A model generated the notes under the pieces. It was not told the DNA's origin. It did no database searches and saw only the letters and a program-made list of their open reading frames with translations. A DNA stretch of 64,000 nt. Source: Sphingomonas hylomeconis (GTDB taxonomy: Bacteria > Pseudomonadota > Alphaproteobacteria > Sphingomonadales > Sphingomonadaceae). Below are positions 37,075 to 46,458 of this stretch, piece after piece (position 1 is the stretch's first letter; every line of letters starts with the position of its first letter). Location: NCBI RefSeq assembly GCF_025370105.1, contig NZ_JANQBK010000019.1, forward strand, positions 1-64,000. Reading direction: 5' to 3'. The position numbers and the translations under genes are program-made.

Positions 37075-37513
37075 GTTTTGGTTGCCTTACACCGGCGTAC
37101 CAAAAGGTAGTGGCCGACAGCGCTGCGATAGCCCCAAACGCCAGCGTCCATTTTATGGCGACGGCGCCCTGCATGAACAAGCCGAACGGATTGACGGGTG
37201 GCGCCGGCGCCGAGGCCAGCCGCAGCCAGACAGCAATCGCACCAGCTAGCAGCACGAAGGGCAGGACGGTGGCGCTCAGGTAGTGAATCAAACCAGTTTT
37301 TTTGAAACGTCGCAAGCCTACGTGGATGGGAATCCCTATCACTAAAGTAACGCCGTAGCTGAGCACGACAAATACCAACATGGCGATCAAAATGTCTGCG
37401 ATATCAGCGTCGCCCACGTCCCCGAGCACTGCATTGGCTCCGGTCGCGAAGAGCAGCGGAACCGCTACAGGCAGCGGGGCCAGTGCGAAGGCCTTTATCT
37501 CTCGCTCGTTCAT
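37070..37513 (-). CDS. Four-helix membrane protein, orphan
   Basis: The product has 147 residues with four predicted membrane segments (about 12-30, 38-62, 78-97 and 115-137). No family was recognised. The start at 37513 follows a purine-rich GGGGGGAAGTG. G+C and codon use are lower than in the core genes. The stop codon lies in repeat R4. Confidence 0.7.
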   Translation of the reverse strand: MNEREIKAFALAPLPVAVPLLFATGANAVLGDVGDADIADILIAMLVFVVLSYGVTLVIGIPIHVGLRRFKKTGLIHYLSATVLPFVLLAGAIAVWLRLASAPAPPVNPFGLFMQGAVAIKWTLAFGAIAALSATTFWYAGVRQPKP

Positions 37514-37684
37514 GGCACTTCCCCCCCCATCGTCGTCCTGCCCCACGGCAACCTATATCTCTTGACATACAGTTTCCACCCGACCGTGCCCCTGTCGCCT
37601 GGAATAGCGCCCCCTCAGCAGACGGGCGGAAATCGCCCAGTTGCAGTCGTTGGCGACTCGCTCACGTTCTGCCAAGAGAAGACG

Positions 37685-38083
37685 ATGTCGCGAAGATTGA
37701 GTCTCACCACCCTCCTTGTTCACGACTATGACAAGGCAATATCGTTCTATGTTGATCAGCTCGGTTTCGATTTGCGTGAGGACACGCGACTGACAGACGA
37801 AAAGCGATGGGTTGTTGTAGCGCCGCAAGGTGCGGGGGCGGGTCTCCTGCTGGCAAAGGCGGCGAACGATCGGCAGCGCGAAGCAGTTGGCGATCAGAGC
37901 GGAGGCCGAGTGTTCCTGTTCCTTGAGACAGACGACTTCGATCGAGACCACTTGGCCTACACGCAGCGGGGCGTCCGCTTCATTGAGGCACCTCGCTGCG
38001 AATCCTACGGTACCGTAGCGGTGTTCGAAGACGTTTATGGCAATCGTTGGGACTTGATCCAGCTCGCATTTAACGGCAGCTAA
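37685..38083 (+). CDS. VOC (glyoxalase-fold) family protein
   Basis: The product has 132 residues in two beta-alpha-beta-beta-beta modules: TTLLVHDYDKAISFYVDQLG at the N-terminus and VAVFEDVYGNRWDLIQL at the C-terminus, with a probable metal-site Glu in each half. VOC proteins include glyoxalases, dioxygenases and resistance proteins; which applies here is unclear. The start has AGAGAAG upstream. G+C is lower than in the core genome, and the gene lies in the repeat-rich accessory stretch. Confidence 0.85.
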   Translation: MSRRLSLTTLLVHDYDKAISFYVDQLGFDLREDTRLTDEKRWVVVAPQGAGAGLLLAKAANDRQREAVGDQSGGRVFLFLETDDFDRDHLAYTQRGVRFIEAPRCESYGTVAVFEDVYGNRWDLIQLAFNGS

Positions 38084-38128
38084 CCACCAATTTTGCCGTT
38101 CAGGACGTGCTCGGGCGATCAAGATGCC

Positions 38129-38170
38129 CGAAAGCCGACCGGCACAAAACGCCCGATTGCATACATCGGA
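38129..38170 (+). repeat. Degraded hairpin repeat R5 (AGCGGAC family)
   Basis: CGAAAGCCGACCGGCACAAA followed by ACGCCCGATTGC parallels the first half of R4. It lies just downstream of the VOC gene. Confidence 0.4.
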
Positions 38171-38191
38171 TGATGTCGGCATTGTCTCCGA

Positions 38192-38359
38192 ATGCGCTGG
38201 CGGTATAGCTATAGTTGGATAATCTTCATTGCTGGAAACGCTGCGATTGCCGCGGCAGTCGGTGAGTCTTGGTTACAGCGTGGCCTGATCTTTGCTTTTG
38301 CGGCTCTTCCAATCGGCATCTGGGGATGGTCCAAAGCACGGAACGGCAACGTCCTCTAA
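38192..38359 (+). CDS. Small membrane protein (55 residues)
   Basis: The frame is ATG to TAA with two hydrophobic segments (WIIFIAGNAAIAAAV and LIFAFAALPIGIWGW) and a basic C-terminus. No ribosome binding site is obvious. It lies between the VOC gene and a convergent DUF5063 gene in the accessory stretch. Coding is plausible from the clean two-helix pattern, but unproven. Confidence 0.4.
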   Translation: MRWRYSYSWIIFIAGNAAIAAAVGESWLQRGLIFAFAALPIGIWGWSKARNGNVL

Positions 38360-38400
38360 CCACCACAATCGGATGTTAGCCGCGGCTGGCCTAGGCATCA

Positions 38401-38441
38401 AAAGCGGACGGTCCGCTAACGCCCATTAGCGGACATTCAGC
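38401..38441 (+). repeat. Hairpin repeat R6 (best copy of the AGCGGAC family)
   Basis: The hairpin AGCGGAC-G-GTCCGCT is followed by AACGCCCATTAGCGGACATT and CAG. The final TTCAG supplies the stop codon (38437-38439, minus strand) of the DUF5063 gene. Confidence 0.75.
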
Positions 38442-38919
38442 CCCAGTAGAGTAATTTGTGAAGATACCGCCTGAGATCATGAAGATGGTGCCCCCAATGA
38501 CTTTGGTAGCCCCACCGAAAGGTCCAGATCGCGTCGTTGGTCCTGTCATGGTCGAATAGCCATAGAACCTCGGTGAGATCGACAGCTATGTCGGTCAGGT
38601 CATCCAAGCCCCAGCCTTGGCCGATCTTCTGCTCAAAGCCGTCTAAGGGGTCGACCTCGGGATAGAAGCCAAGCTCCGGAAATGAGGCGGCCGCCTGCTT
38701 CCCAAATTGCTGCATATCAGCACTGGGGGAGTCCACTCCCACTGTGTCCGGCTCGACGTCGTCGGCCTGATTGTAGGCAGCGCAGAGCCGATCCAGCGCT
38801 TCAGCTAATCGCGCTTGACGTTCGTGTGGCTCGCCGGACGCAGAGCCAAGCAGGTCGAGATAGCTTCGGCAGGCACCTTTGATGATTGCTATCTGATCGG
38901 TGATGGCCATGCGCGACAT
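38437..38919 (-). CDS. DUF5063 family protein
   Basis: The product has about 160 residues, acidic and soluble. The C-terminal DIAVDLTEVLWLFDHDR and FRWGYQSHWGHHLHDLRRYL match the DUF5063 pattern, whose WGHH segment is conserved. The family is often sporadic and of unknown function. The start is uncertain among 38967, 38919 and 38910. It is flanked by R6 at its 3' end and R7 near its 5' end, in inverted orientation. Confidence 0.75.
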   Translation of the reverse strand: MSRMAITDQIAIIKGACRSYLDLLGSASGEPHERQARLAEALDRLCAAYNQADDVEPDTVGVDSPSADMQQFGKQAAASFPELGFYPEVDPLDGFEQKIGQGWGLDDLTDIAVDLTEVLWLFDHDRTNDAIWTFRWGYQSHWGHHLHDLRRYLHKLLYWG

Positions 38920-38945
38920 TGCAAAGAGCATCGCTTGCTGTCGAG

Positions 38946-38968
38946 GCGAATGTCCGCTTTCCACCACA
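38946..38968 (-). repeat. Hairpin repeat R7 (AGCGGAC family), partial
   Basis: On the minus strand GGTGGAAAGCGGACATTCGC matches the first half of the family. It is inverted relative to R6 and lies upstream of the DUF5063 gene. Confidence 0.55.
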
Positions 38969-39113
38969 TACGGTCGTCAGCATGCACGGACCTGCCACCT
39001 TGCAGGGTACCTCAGTTCAACACCGGCTCTCGTGCCGGAAGCGCCGAACCGTAATCCGGCATGATGTCGCCGACACCATGGCGCGGACCGAACCGCCCTG
39101 CTAACCGATCTTC

Positions 39114-41369
39114 ATGCCAACCGACGTGAAAGACCCCACCGACCCGTTCAACGCCATCGTCGACGCGCCGTTCGATAGCGCGCTCAGCGATCGCTATCTC
39201 GTCTATGCGCTGTCCACGATCACCGCGCGGTCGCTGCCGGATGTGCGCGACGGACTGAAGCCGGTGCACCGCCGCCTGCTCTGGGCGATGCGGCTGCTCA
39301 AGCTCGATCCTGCGCAGGGCTACAAGAAATGCGCACGCGTCGTCGGCGACGTGATCGGCAAATATCACCCGCATGGCGATCAGTCGGTCTATGACGCGAT
39401 GGTGCGGCTCGCGCAGGATTTCGCGATGCGCTATCCGCTGGTCGACGGGCAGGGCAATTTCGGCAATATCGACGGCGATAACGCGGCGGCCTATCGCTAC
39501 ACCGAGGCGCGGCTGACGCAGGTCGCGATCGACATGATGGAAGGGCTCGACGAGAACGCCGTCGATTACCGCCCAACCTACAATAACGAAGACGAAGAGC
39601 CCGAACTGCTGCCGGGCCTGTTCCCCAACCTGCTCGCCAATGGCGCGGCGGGGATCGCGGTCGGCATGGCGACGAGCATCCCGCCGCACAATGCCGCGGA
39701 ACTGTTCGACGCGGCGATCCTGCTGATCGACCAGCCCGATGCCACCGACGCGCAGGTGCTGGAGCATGTCCAAGGCCCGGATTTCCCGACCGGCGGGCTG
39801 GTGGTCGATTCGCCCGCGGCGATCGCCGAGGCTTATGCCACCGGGCGTGGCGGCTTCCGCGTGCGCGCGCGCTGGTCGGTCGAGAAGGAAAAAGGCGGCG
39901 GCTGGAATGCGGTGATCACCGAGATTCCGTACGGCATCCAGAAGGGCAAGCTGATCGAGCAGATTGCCGGCCTGATCAACGACAAGAAGCTGCCGATCCT
40001 GGCCGATGTGCGCGACGAATCCGATGCGGTGATCCGCATCGTGATCGAGCCGCGCAGCCGCACGGTCGATCCCGACATGCTGATGGAAAGCCTGTTCCGG
40101 CTGTCCGACCTGGAGAATCGCGTCAGCCTCAACCTCAACGTGCTCGACAAGACGCGCACGCCGCGCGTGATGAGCTTGCGCGAAGCGCTGCACGGCTGGG
40201 TCGAGCATCAGTTCGTCGTGCTCCAGCGGCGCTCGCAGCATCGGCTCGACAAGATCGCCGACCGCGTCGAGCTGCTCGACGGCTATCTCATCGCCTATCT
40301 CAATCTCGATCGGGTGATCGAGATCATCCGCACCGAGGACGAGCCCAAGCCGATCATGATCGCCGAGTTCGGCCTGACTGACCGCCAGGCCGAGGCGATC
40401 CTCGACATGCGGCTGCGCCGGTTGCGCAAGCTGGAGGAGATGCAGATCCGCAAGGAGCGCGACGGGCTGGAGACCGAGAAGAGCGGGCTGGAACTGCTGC
40501 TCGGCAGCGAGGCACGGCAGCGCACGCGGCTGAAGCGCGACATGGGCAAGCTGCGCGAACGCTATGGGCCGGAGACGGTGCTGGGCAAGCGCCGCACGAC
40601 GGTGGCCGAGGCGGCGCCGGCGCGCGAAATCCCGATGGAGCTGATGATCGAGCGCGAGCCGATCACGGTGATCCTGTCCGAACGCGGCTGGATCCGTGCG
40701 ATGAAAGGGCATGCCGACGATGCCGCGCTGGCCGCGCTCAAGTTCAAGGAAGGCGACGGGCCGATGTTCGCCTTCCCCGCGCAGACCACCGACAAATTGC
40801 TGCTCGCGGCGGAGAATGGACGCTTCTTCACGCTGGGCGCGGACAAACTGCCCGGCGGGCGCGGGTTCGGCGAGCCGGTGCGGCTGATGATCGATCTCGA
40901 CGGCGATGTCGGCATCGTCGCGCTGCTGCCGGCGAGCCGCGCGAAGAAGCTGCTGGTCGCGGCAACCGACGGGCGCGGGTTCATCGTGCAGACGAGCGAC
41001 ACGATCGCCGAGACGCGCAAGGGCAAGACGGTGGTGACGCCGCGGATCGGCGCGAAGCTCAAGCTGGTCAAGGCGGTCGATCCGGCGGCGGACTATGTCG
41101 CGGCGATCGGCGACAATCGCCGGTTGCTGGTCTTCCCGATCACCGAACTGGCCGAACTGTCCAAGGGGCAGGGGGTGCAGCTGCAGCGTTATGGCGATGG
41201 CGGGTTGTCCGACGCGGTGACGTTCGTGTTCGCGCAAGGGCTGAGTTGGGCGATGGGCGGCGATACCGGGCGCACGCGGACCGAGACGGATCTGTCGCAG
41301 TGGCGCGCGGCGCGCGGCGCGGCCGGGCGGATGCCGCCAACCGGCTTCCCGCGCGACAATAAGTTCTAG
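39114..41369 (+). CDS. parC: DNA topoisomerase IV subunit A
   Basis: This decatenates replicated chromosomes together with ParE. The protein is 751 residues, normal for ParC. The active-site Tyr lies in [11 protein letters not shown] near residue 127; [18 protein letters not shown] is the quinolone-interaction region. The C-terminal beta-pinwheel region follows after about residue 500. It has no operon partner here. Confidence 0.96.
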   Translation: MPTDVKDPTDPFNAIVDAPFDSALSDRYLVYALSTITARSLPDVRDGLKPVHRRLLWAMRLLKLDPAQGYKKCARVVGDVIGKYHPHGDQSVYDAMVRLAQDFAMRYPLVDGQGNFGNIDGDNAAAYRYTEARLTQVAIDMMEGLDENAVDYRPTYNNEDEEPELLPGLFPNLLANGAAGIAVGMATSIPPHNAAELFDAAILLIDQPDATDAQVLEHVQGPDFPTGGLVVDSPAAIAEAYATGRGGFRVRARWSVEKEKGGGWNAVITEIPYGIQKGKLIEQIAGLINDKKLPILADVRDESDAVIRIVIEPRSRTVDPDMLMESLFRLSDLENRVSLNLNVLDKTRTPRVMSLREALHGWVEHQFVVLQRRSQHRLDKIADRVELLDGYLIAYLNLDRVIEIIRTEDEPKPIMIAEFGLTDRQAEAILDMRLRRLRKLEEMQIRKERDGLETEKSGLELLLGSEARQRTRLKRDMGKLRERYGPETVLGKRRTTVAEAAPAREIPMELMIEREPITVILSERGWIRAMKGHADDAALAALKFKEGDGPMFAFPAQTTDKLLLAAENGRFFTLGADKLPGGRGFGEPVRLMIDLDGDVGIVALLPASRAKKLLVAATDGRGFIVQTSDTIAETRKGKTVVTPRIGAKLKLVKAVDPAADYVAAIGDNRRLLVFPITELAELSKGQGVQLQRYGDGGLSDAVTFVFAQGLSWAMGGDTGRTRTETDLSQWRAARGAAGRMPPTGFPRDNKF

Positions 41370-41413
41370 CGCAACCGTTCTGGGCATTGCCAACGCCGCA
41401 GCCGCGGCACCGC

Positions 41414-41471
41414 CCCAGTATTAATCTGATGCAGGTTAGTAACAACTATCAGATTTAGTGCTAATATTGGG
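41414..41471. other. AT-rich inverted repeat between parC and the GGDEF-EAL gene
   Basis: CCCAGTATTA and ATCTGAT on the left answer ATCAGAT and TAATATTGGG on the right; the inner seven-base arms are perfect, with 17 bases between. It could be a terminator for parC or a regulator site for the downstream gene. Confidence 0.45.
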
Positions 41472-41535
41472 TCGATTGGTGAAATAACACGCGCTTTCAG
41501 CGTACCTTAACGATCTTGCCGTAGCGCCGAACAAT

Positions 41536-43248
41536 ATGGCCGCGACAAAGCCTTTGACCCTGTTCAGAACCAAGCCGGCGGCGAGCACCGACCGGGCGGG
41601 GACTCACGTCCCGGACGTGGCGCTGGCCACATCGGCGATCAACCTGCTGCCGATCCCGGCCGCGTTGGTGGTCGATACCGGCGGCGCGCTGTCGCTGGCC
41701 ACCTGTAACGGACCTTTCCAGCAGGCTGGGCTCGGGGTGGCGGCGGGGCCGTCGCCGTTCCTCCACTACGCGCGGGCGCAGATCGAGGCGTTCCTAGACG
41801 GCGATGCGCTGAAGGACGAATTTCCCTGGCAGTTCGGCGACGCCGTGGACTGCCGGCATTACCGCGTGACGCTCGCCCGGATCGCGCTCGGTACGCTGCG
41901 GCGCTGCCTGGTGACGCTGGTCGATCATACCGCGGAACTGCGCACCGAACACAATCTGCGCCGCGAGATGCTCACCGACAGCCTGACCGGCCTGCCCAAT
42001 CGCGCGGGCTTTTCCGATCGGCTGGAGACGATGCTGGCCAACCCGCAGGAGCGCGGCGGCTATGCGATCATGGTGCTCGATCTCGACCGCTTCAGCCGCA
42101 TCAACGCCTGTCTCGGCTCGATGGCGGGGGACGAGCTGCTGATCACCGTCGCGCGGCGGCTGAAGGGGGCGATTCGCGGGCACGATATCCTGGCGCGCAC
42201 CGGTGGCGACGAATTCGGCATCCTGCTGACGCTGGAGGAAGGGCCGGGCGACGCCGAACATGTCGCCAAGCGGATCGAGGGCGCGTTGGCCACGCCGTTC
42301 CGCCTGTCCGATTTCGAGATCATGATCTCCTGCTCGATCGGCATCGCGTTCGGCTCGTCCGATGTCGACGATGCCGAGGAACTGATCCGCCACGCGCAGT
42401 TCACGGTGCGGCGCTCGAAGGTCAGCGGCAAGGCCGAATCCTATCAGATGCAGGCGTTCGACATCGCCCGCGAGCAATTCTCGATGGAAACCGCGCTGCG
42501 CCGCGCGATCGAAAACGGCGACATGCGGCTGACCTACCAGCCGATCTGCGATCTTTCGACCGGCCGCATCGTCGCGTTCGAATCGCTGGCGCGCTGGACC
42601 GACGAGGACGGCCGGCCGCATTCGCCCGACACGTTCATCCCGGTGGCGGAGGAATCGGGGTTGATCGTGCCGCTCGGGCGCTGGGCGATCGACGAGGCGG
42701 CGCGCACGCTGGCGGCGTGGGATGCCCGCGCCGGCGGCGATTGCGGCGTGAAGTTCGCGGTCAATCTGTCGGCGATCCAGCTGCAGCGCGATGCGATCCC
42801 GCAACTCGTGGAACATGCGCTGGCGACCAACGGGCTGGCAGGCGCGCGCCTCTCGCTGGAACTGACCGAAAGCGCTCTCGTCACCGATCCGGATCGCATC
42901 GCCGGGATCATGCATGCGCTGAAGGCACTCGGCACGACGATCGCGATGGACGATTTCGGCACCGGCTATTCGAACCTTGCCTATCTGCAGAAGCTGCCGA
43001 TCGACGTGCTCAAGATCGATCGCAGCTTCATCACCGGCATGCTCGCCGATCGCGACAAGGTGGCGATCGTGCGCGCGATCCTCAGCCTGTCGCAGGCCCT
43101 GGGCATGATGACGACGGCGGAGGGGATCGAAACGCGCGAACTGTCCCAGACGCTGGCGGCGCTCGGCTGCACCTATGGGCAGGGCTATGTCTATGCCCGC
43201 CCGCTAGAGGCCGAAGCGGCCTACTCCTTCCTCTCGGCGAGCCACTGA
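41536..43248 (+). CDS. GGDEF-EAL cyclic-di-GMP protein
   Basis: The product has 570 residues. The N-terminal region (about 1-135) is probably a PAS-like sensor. The GGDEF domain has TDSLTGLPNR and an intact RTGGDEFG near residue 222. The EAL domain starts near 347 with AFESLARW, and its metal and catalytic residues appear present: VNLS, ELTES, DDFGTGYS, KIDRSF and EGIET. Both synthesis and breakdown are therefore possible, with phosphodiesterase likely. No membrane segment is seen. Its last 28 bases overlap cca on the other strand. Confidence 0.92.
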   Translation: MAATKPLTLFRTKPAASTDRAGTHVPDVALATSAINLLPIPAALVVDTGGALSLATCNGPFQQAGLGVAAGPSPFLHYARAQIEAFLDGDALKDEFPWQFGDAVDCRHYRVTLARIALGTLRRCLVTLVDHTAELRTEHNLRREMLTDSLTGLPNRAGFSDRLETMLANPQERGGYAIMVLDLDRFSRINACLGSMAGDELLITVARRLKGAIRGHDILARTGGDEFGILLTLEEGPGDAEHVAKRIEGALATPFRLSDFEIMISCSIGIAFGSSDVDDAEELIRHAQFTVRRSKVSGKAESYQMQAFDIAREQFSMETALRRAIENGDMRLTYQPICDLSTGRIVAFESLARWTDEDGRPHSPDTFIPVAEESGLIVPLGRWAIDEAARTLAAWDARAGGDCGVKFAVNLSAIQLQRDAIPQLVEHALATNGLAGARLSLELTESALVTDPDRIAGIMHALKALGTTIAMDDFGTGYSNLAYLQKLPIDVLKIDRSFITGMLADRDKVAIVRAILSLSQALGMMTTAEGIETRELSQTLAALGCTYGQGYVYARPLEAEAAYSFLSASH

Positions 43249-44429
43249 GCGGCGGCCTGGTCGGCCAGTGCCGCCACGCGTGCGGCGTCCGGAAAGCCTT
43301 CGGCGATCCACGTTTCCTCGATCGCCTTGAGCATCCGCGCGACGTCCGGCCCCTTGTCGAGCCCGCGCGCGACGAGCTGGCCGCCGGCGATCGGCAGCGT
43401 GGGGGGCGCCCAGCCGCTGAGCTGATCGAGCTGTTCGAGCGGGCGATCCGACAGCAGCAGGCGATCGGCGGCGAGGTCGATGCCGAGCCGGTAGCCGATC
43501 GCCTGCGGTGATTCGCCGCCGACCGGGCTGGCGCCGCTGATCAGGCGGCGGCGGTCGAGCTTGGACAGGCGCAGCCGCGCACCGACATTTTCGGCGATCG
43601 CCGTGTCGGCGGGCAGCAAGGCGGCGAGGCGACGAATCGAATCGGCCGGCGTGCCGCTGGCGGCTTCGCGCGCGGCGAGGCGCACCAGTCGGGCGACGCC
43701 GGCGGCATCGATCTCCGGCAGCACCGGCGCAAGCACGGCGTTGTCGACCATCAGCGTGACCACGCGCACCTCGTGCTGGGCGAGCAGCAGCTTGAGCAGT
43801 TCGGCGGCGATCCGCTCGCGCGACAGTGCCATCAGATCATTGGCGCGGTCGATACAGGCGGCGAGGCCGGCGGCGTCCGGCGTGTCGCCGAAGCGCGCGT
43901 GGAAGCGGAAGAAGCGCAGGATGCGTAGGTGATCCTCGGCGATGCGCTGGAGGGGATCGCCGATGAAGCGCACGCGCGCCGCCGCGAGATCGTCGAGCCC
44001 GCCGAAATAGTCGATTACTTCGCCGGTCAGCGGATCGGCGTAGAGCGCGTTGATCGTGAAATCGCGCCGCGCCGCATCCTCGCGCCAATCGTCGGTAAAG
44101 GCGACGATCGCGTGCCGGCCGTCGGTCGAGACGTCGCGGCGCAGCGTCGTCACCTCGACCGGGCCGGACGGCAGCACGGCCGTGACCGTGCCATGCGCCA
44201 GGCCGGTCGGCACGACCTTGATGCCGGCGCGCTGGAGCGCGTGGATCACGTCCTCGGGCTGGTGGCTGGTGGCAAGATCGACATCCGCCGCGTCGATGCC
44301 GAGCAACGTGTCGCGCACGATGCCGCCGACGAAGCGCACCTGGCCCTGCGCGGCGCCGAGCGTCTCGGTCAGGTGCCGGATATCCTCGCGCGCCAGAAAC
44401 GGCGCGTCGGCGTGGATCACGCGGTCCAT
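43221..44429 (-). CDS. cca: CCA tRNA nucleotidyltransferase / poly(A) polymerase family
   Basis: This adds or repairs the CCA end of tRNAs. The protein is 402 residues. The nucleotidyltransferase core is FVGGIVRDTLLGIDAADVDL, with the metal Asp pair, followed by RRDFTINALY and RFIGDPLQRIAEDHLRILR. A poly(A) polymerase role cannot be excluded from sequence alone. It overlaps the upstream NUDIX gene by 13 bases. Confidence 0.9.
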   Translation of the reverse strand: MDRVIHADAPFLAREDIRHLTETLGAAQGQVRFVGGIVRDTLLGIDAADVDLATSHQPEDVIHALQRAGIKVVPTGLAHGTVTAVLPSGPVEVTTLRRDVSTDGRHAIVAFTDDWREDAARRDFTINALYADPLTGEVIDYFGGLDDLAAARVRFIGDPLQRIAEDHLRILRFFRFHARFGDTPDAAGLAACIDRANDLMALSRERIAAELLKLLLAQHEVRVVTLMVDNAVLAPVLPEIDAAGVARLVRLAAREAASGTPADSIRRLAALLPADTAIAENVGARLRLSKLDRRRLISGASPVGGESPQAIGYRLGIDLAADRLLLSDRPLEQLDQLSGWAPPTLPIAGGQLVARGLDKGPDVARMLKAIEETWIAEGFPDAARVAALADQAAAQWLAERKE

Positions 44430-45013
44430 CGCAGCCGCCGCGACAGGTTGACGATCATCGCCGCGGTCGCGCCCCAGATGCGGTGGCCGTCCCACAGGAT
44501 CTCGTAGTAATGCCGGTTGCGGCCCTGCCATTCGACCGTCGCCTCGAGATGGTTGGCCGAATCGAGCATGAAGCCGAGCGGTACCTCGAATACCTGGGCG
44601 ACTTCGGCGGCGTTGGGCACCAGCACGAGATCGGGCGGCACCACGCCGATCACCGGGGTGACCTCGAAGCCGGTGATCGTGCGGTAGCGATCGGCAGTGC
44701 CGATGACCTGCACCAGCCCAGGCGGCAGCGCGATCTCTTCTTCCGCCTCGCGCAGCGCGGCGGCGGTGGCGTCGGCATCGCCGGGATCGATGCGGCCGCC
44801 GGGAAAGGCGACCTGCCCGGCGTGCCGGCGCATCGTATCGGTGCGCCGGGTCAGCAGCACGCCGGGCTCGGCGCGGTCGGTGACCGCGATCAGCACCGCG
44901 GCCTGCGCCGGCGTGGACAGGTCCACATCACCGTCATGATGATCGCCGGTGAGCAGCGCGGTGTCCATCTGATGGCCGGCAGCGAGCGCCGCCGCGAGGC
45001 GATCGTTGAGCAT
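44417..45013 (-). CDS. NUDIX hydrolase, CoA pyrophosphatase type
   Basis: The product has 198 residues. The Nudix box FPGGRIDPGDADATAAALRE continues EAEEEIAL, and VLLTRRTDTMRRHAGQVAF before it is the CoA-pyrophosphatase (NudL) signature. It likely cleaves CoA or related pyrophosphates. The start overlaps the DUF1285 stop (ATGA), and its end overlaps cca; the three form one operon. Confidence 0.92.
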   Translation of the reverse strand: MLNDRLAAALAAGHQMDTALLTGDHHDGDVDLSTPAQAAVLIAVTDRAEPGVLLTRRTDTMRRHAGQVAFPGGRIDPGDADATAAALREAEEEIALPPGLVQVIGTADRYRTITGFEVTPVIGVVPPDLVLVPNAAEVAQVFEVPLGFMLDSANHLEATVEWQGRNRHYYEILWDGHRIWGATAAMIVNLSRRLRWTA

Positions 45014-45576
45014 CACGCGCTTTCCAGCGCGAAGAACGTGCCATTGCTCCACACGCCGGGCGGCTGATCGTCGCCGGCGAGCGCCAGCGTGGCGAGTTCG
45101 TAATAGACCGGGCGAGCGACCAGCGCTTCGAGCCCGCCGCGCACATGCAGATAGGGGCGGGGGCCGTCCTCACCCGCGGCGAAACGCAGCGGATGATCGG
45201 CCCCGGCCGTCACCAGATCGCCGGTATTGAGCCGAAAGGCGAGCTTGGCGCTCGCGCCCTGCCCCTCGGCCTTCATCTCGACTGCCTGGAACGGCGCGTC
45301 CTCGACCTGGATATCGAGCTTCTCGACCGGGGTGACGAGGACATAGCCGCCATCGGGCTCGCGGCGCAGGATGGTGGAAAACAGTCGGACCATGGCGGGG
45401 CGGCCGATCGGGGAGCCTTGGTGAAACCAGGTGCCGTCGCGGGCGATGCGCATCTCGCTATCGCCGCAATGCGTCGGGTTCCATTTGTCCACCGGGGGCA
45501 GCTTATTCTCTTCGGCGAGGCGCGCGATGTCGGCGAGCGAGAGGGCGGCAAGGTCGGGCAGAGGCGGCATGGGCAT
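45013..45576 (-). CDS. DUF1285 family protein
   Basis: The product has 187 residues, soluble. VDKWNPTHCGDSEMRIARDG and GTWFHQGSPIGRPAMVRLFS are the conserved family segments. The family occurs in many proteobacteria and has no assigned function. It is coupled to the NUDIX gene. The start may be at either of two Met two codons apart. Confidence 0.9.
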   Translation of the reverse strand: MPMPPLPDLAALSLADIARLAEENKLPPVDKWNPTHCGDSEMRIARDGTWFHQGSPIGRPAMVRLFSTILRREPDGGYVLVTPVEKLDIQVEDAPFQAVEMKAEGQGASAKLAFRLNTGDLVTAGADHPLRFAAGEDGPRPYLHVRGGLEALVARPVYYELATLALAGDDQPPGVWSNGTFFALESA

Positions 45577-45612
45577 GGGCTGTCGGTAGGCCGCCGGCCC
45601 GCGCCGGGCAAG

Positions 45613-46122
45613 TCAGGCGTCGATCGTCGTCCGTGGTGCGAGCAGGCCGCTGCCCGTCGGTACCGCTGCGCCGCGTGCGAGCAGGCGGTGACGTTCGACC
45701 GGGCCGGGCACGCGCCAGCCGGCGGTGCGATCGGCGGTGAAGCCGAAGAAGCGGCCGTAATAGTCCGGATCGCCGATCAGCATCAGCGCGTCCTGGCCGC
45801 TCGAATCGGCGGCGTCGAGCGCGTGATGGATCAAGAGGCGGCCGATGCCGATATCCTGGCGCTCGGGCGATACGGCGACCGGCCCGACCATGACCAGCGG
45901 CGAATCGTGCCCGTCATCGGCATCGAAGGCGATCGGCCAGCACTGGATCGTGCCGACCAGCGTGCCATCCTCGAGCGCGGCGAAGCTCAGCGCGGGCAGC
46001 GCCGCCATGCCTTCGCGAATGCGATAGGCGGTGCGGCCGTGGCGATCGGCGCCGAACGCCGCATCGAGCAGGCGCTCGACCGCGGCGGCGGGGATCTCGG
46101 CAATCGGCACGATCTGCACCAC
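45613..46122 (-). CDS. GNAT family N-acetyltransferase
   Basis: The product has 169 residues. The acetyl-CoA loop VSPERQDIGIGRLLIHHALD holds the RxxGxG-like motif, followed by LIGDPDYYGRFFGF, typical of the YhbS-like subgroup. The start is a GTG at 46122, six bases after GAGGAG; the open frame that continues upstream translates repeat DNA. The substrate is unknown. Confidence 0.88.
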   Translation of the reverse strand: MVQIVPIAEIPAAAVERLLDAAFGADRHGRTAYRIREGMAALPALSFAALEDGTLVGTIQCWPIAFDADDGHDSPLVMVGPVAVSPERQDIGIGRLLIHHALDAADSSGQDALMLIGDPDYYGRFFGFTADRTAGWRVPGPVERHRLLARGAAVPTGSGLLAPRTTIDA

Positions 46123-46458
46123 GGGCAACTCCTCGGCCCGTATCGTGCGGGCCGCGCGCTTTAGACCGGGGGCGGGTGAACGCAAGCGGAATGGCGCGGG
46201 CCGTTCTCGGCCAACCGTCATGCCGAACTCGATTCGGCATCCATCGCGCCGCGTGCTGAGGCGTCGAAGATAGGGAATGCCGTGGCTGCGAGGCGCTATC
46301 GAGCCGCCCGCTTCGCCATTGTTGCACGATGGATCCTGAATCGCGTTCAGGATGGCGGGCGTTTGGGGGAAGGCGTCTCGCGATTGCCACGGCTTTCGCT
46401 TGTGCGGTGTTCTGCTATGGCGCAGCCGCGCGCCGCGATGGCGCCGAAAGGGTGAAGT
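46123..46458. other. Intergenic stretch with a type A repeat
   Basis: This 336-base gap between the divergent GNAT and folB genes contains the paired inverted repeat at 46216-46358. The remainder has no recognisable gene. Confidence 0.6.
46216..46358. repeat. Paired inverted repeat (type A)
   Basis: The left arm CGTCATGCCGAACTCGATTC and the right arm, with ATGGATCCTGAATCGCGTTC and AGGATGGCGG, are inverted relatives separated by about 80 bases. Confidence 0.7.

Noticed and set aside
37031-38441. AGCGGAC repeats as integron attC sites
   Set aside because: They lie near gene ends and contain AAC/GTT-like bases, but the paired core-site architecture is not clear, genes face both directions and no integron integrase is in the window.
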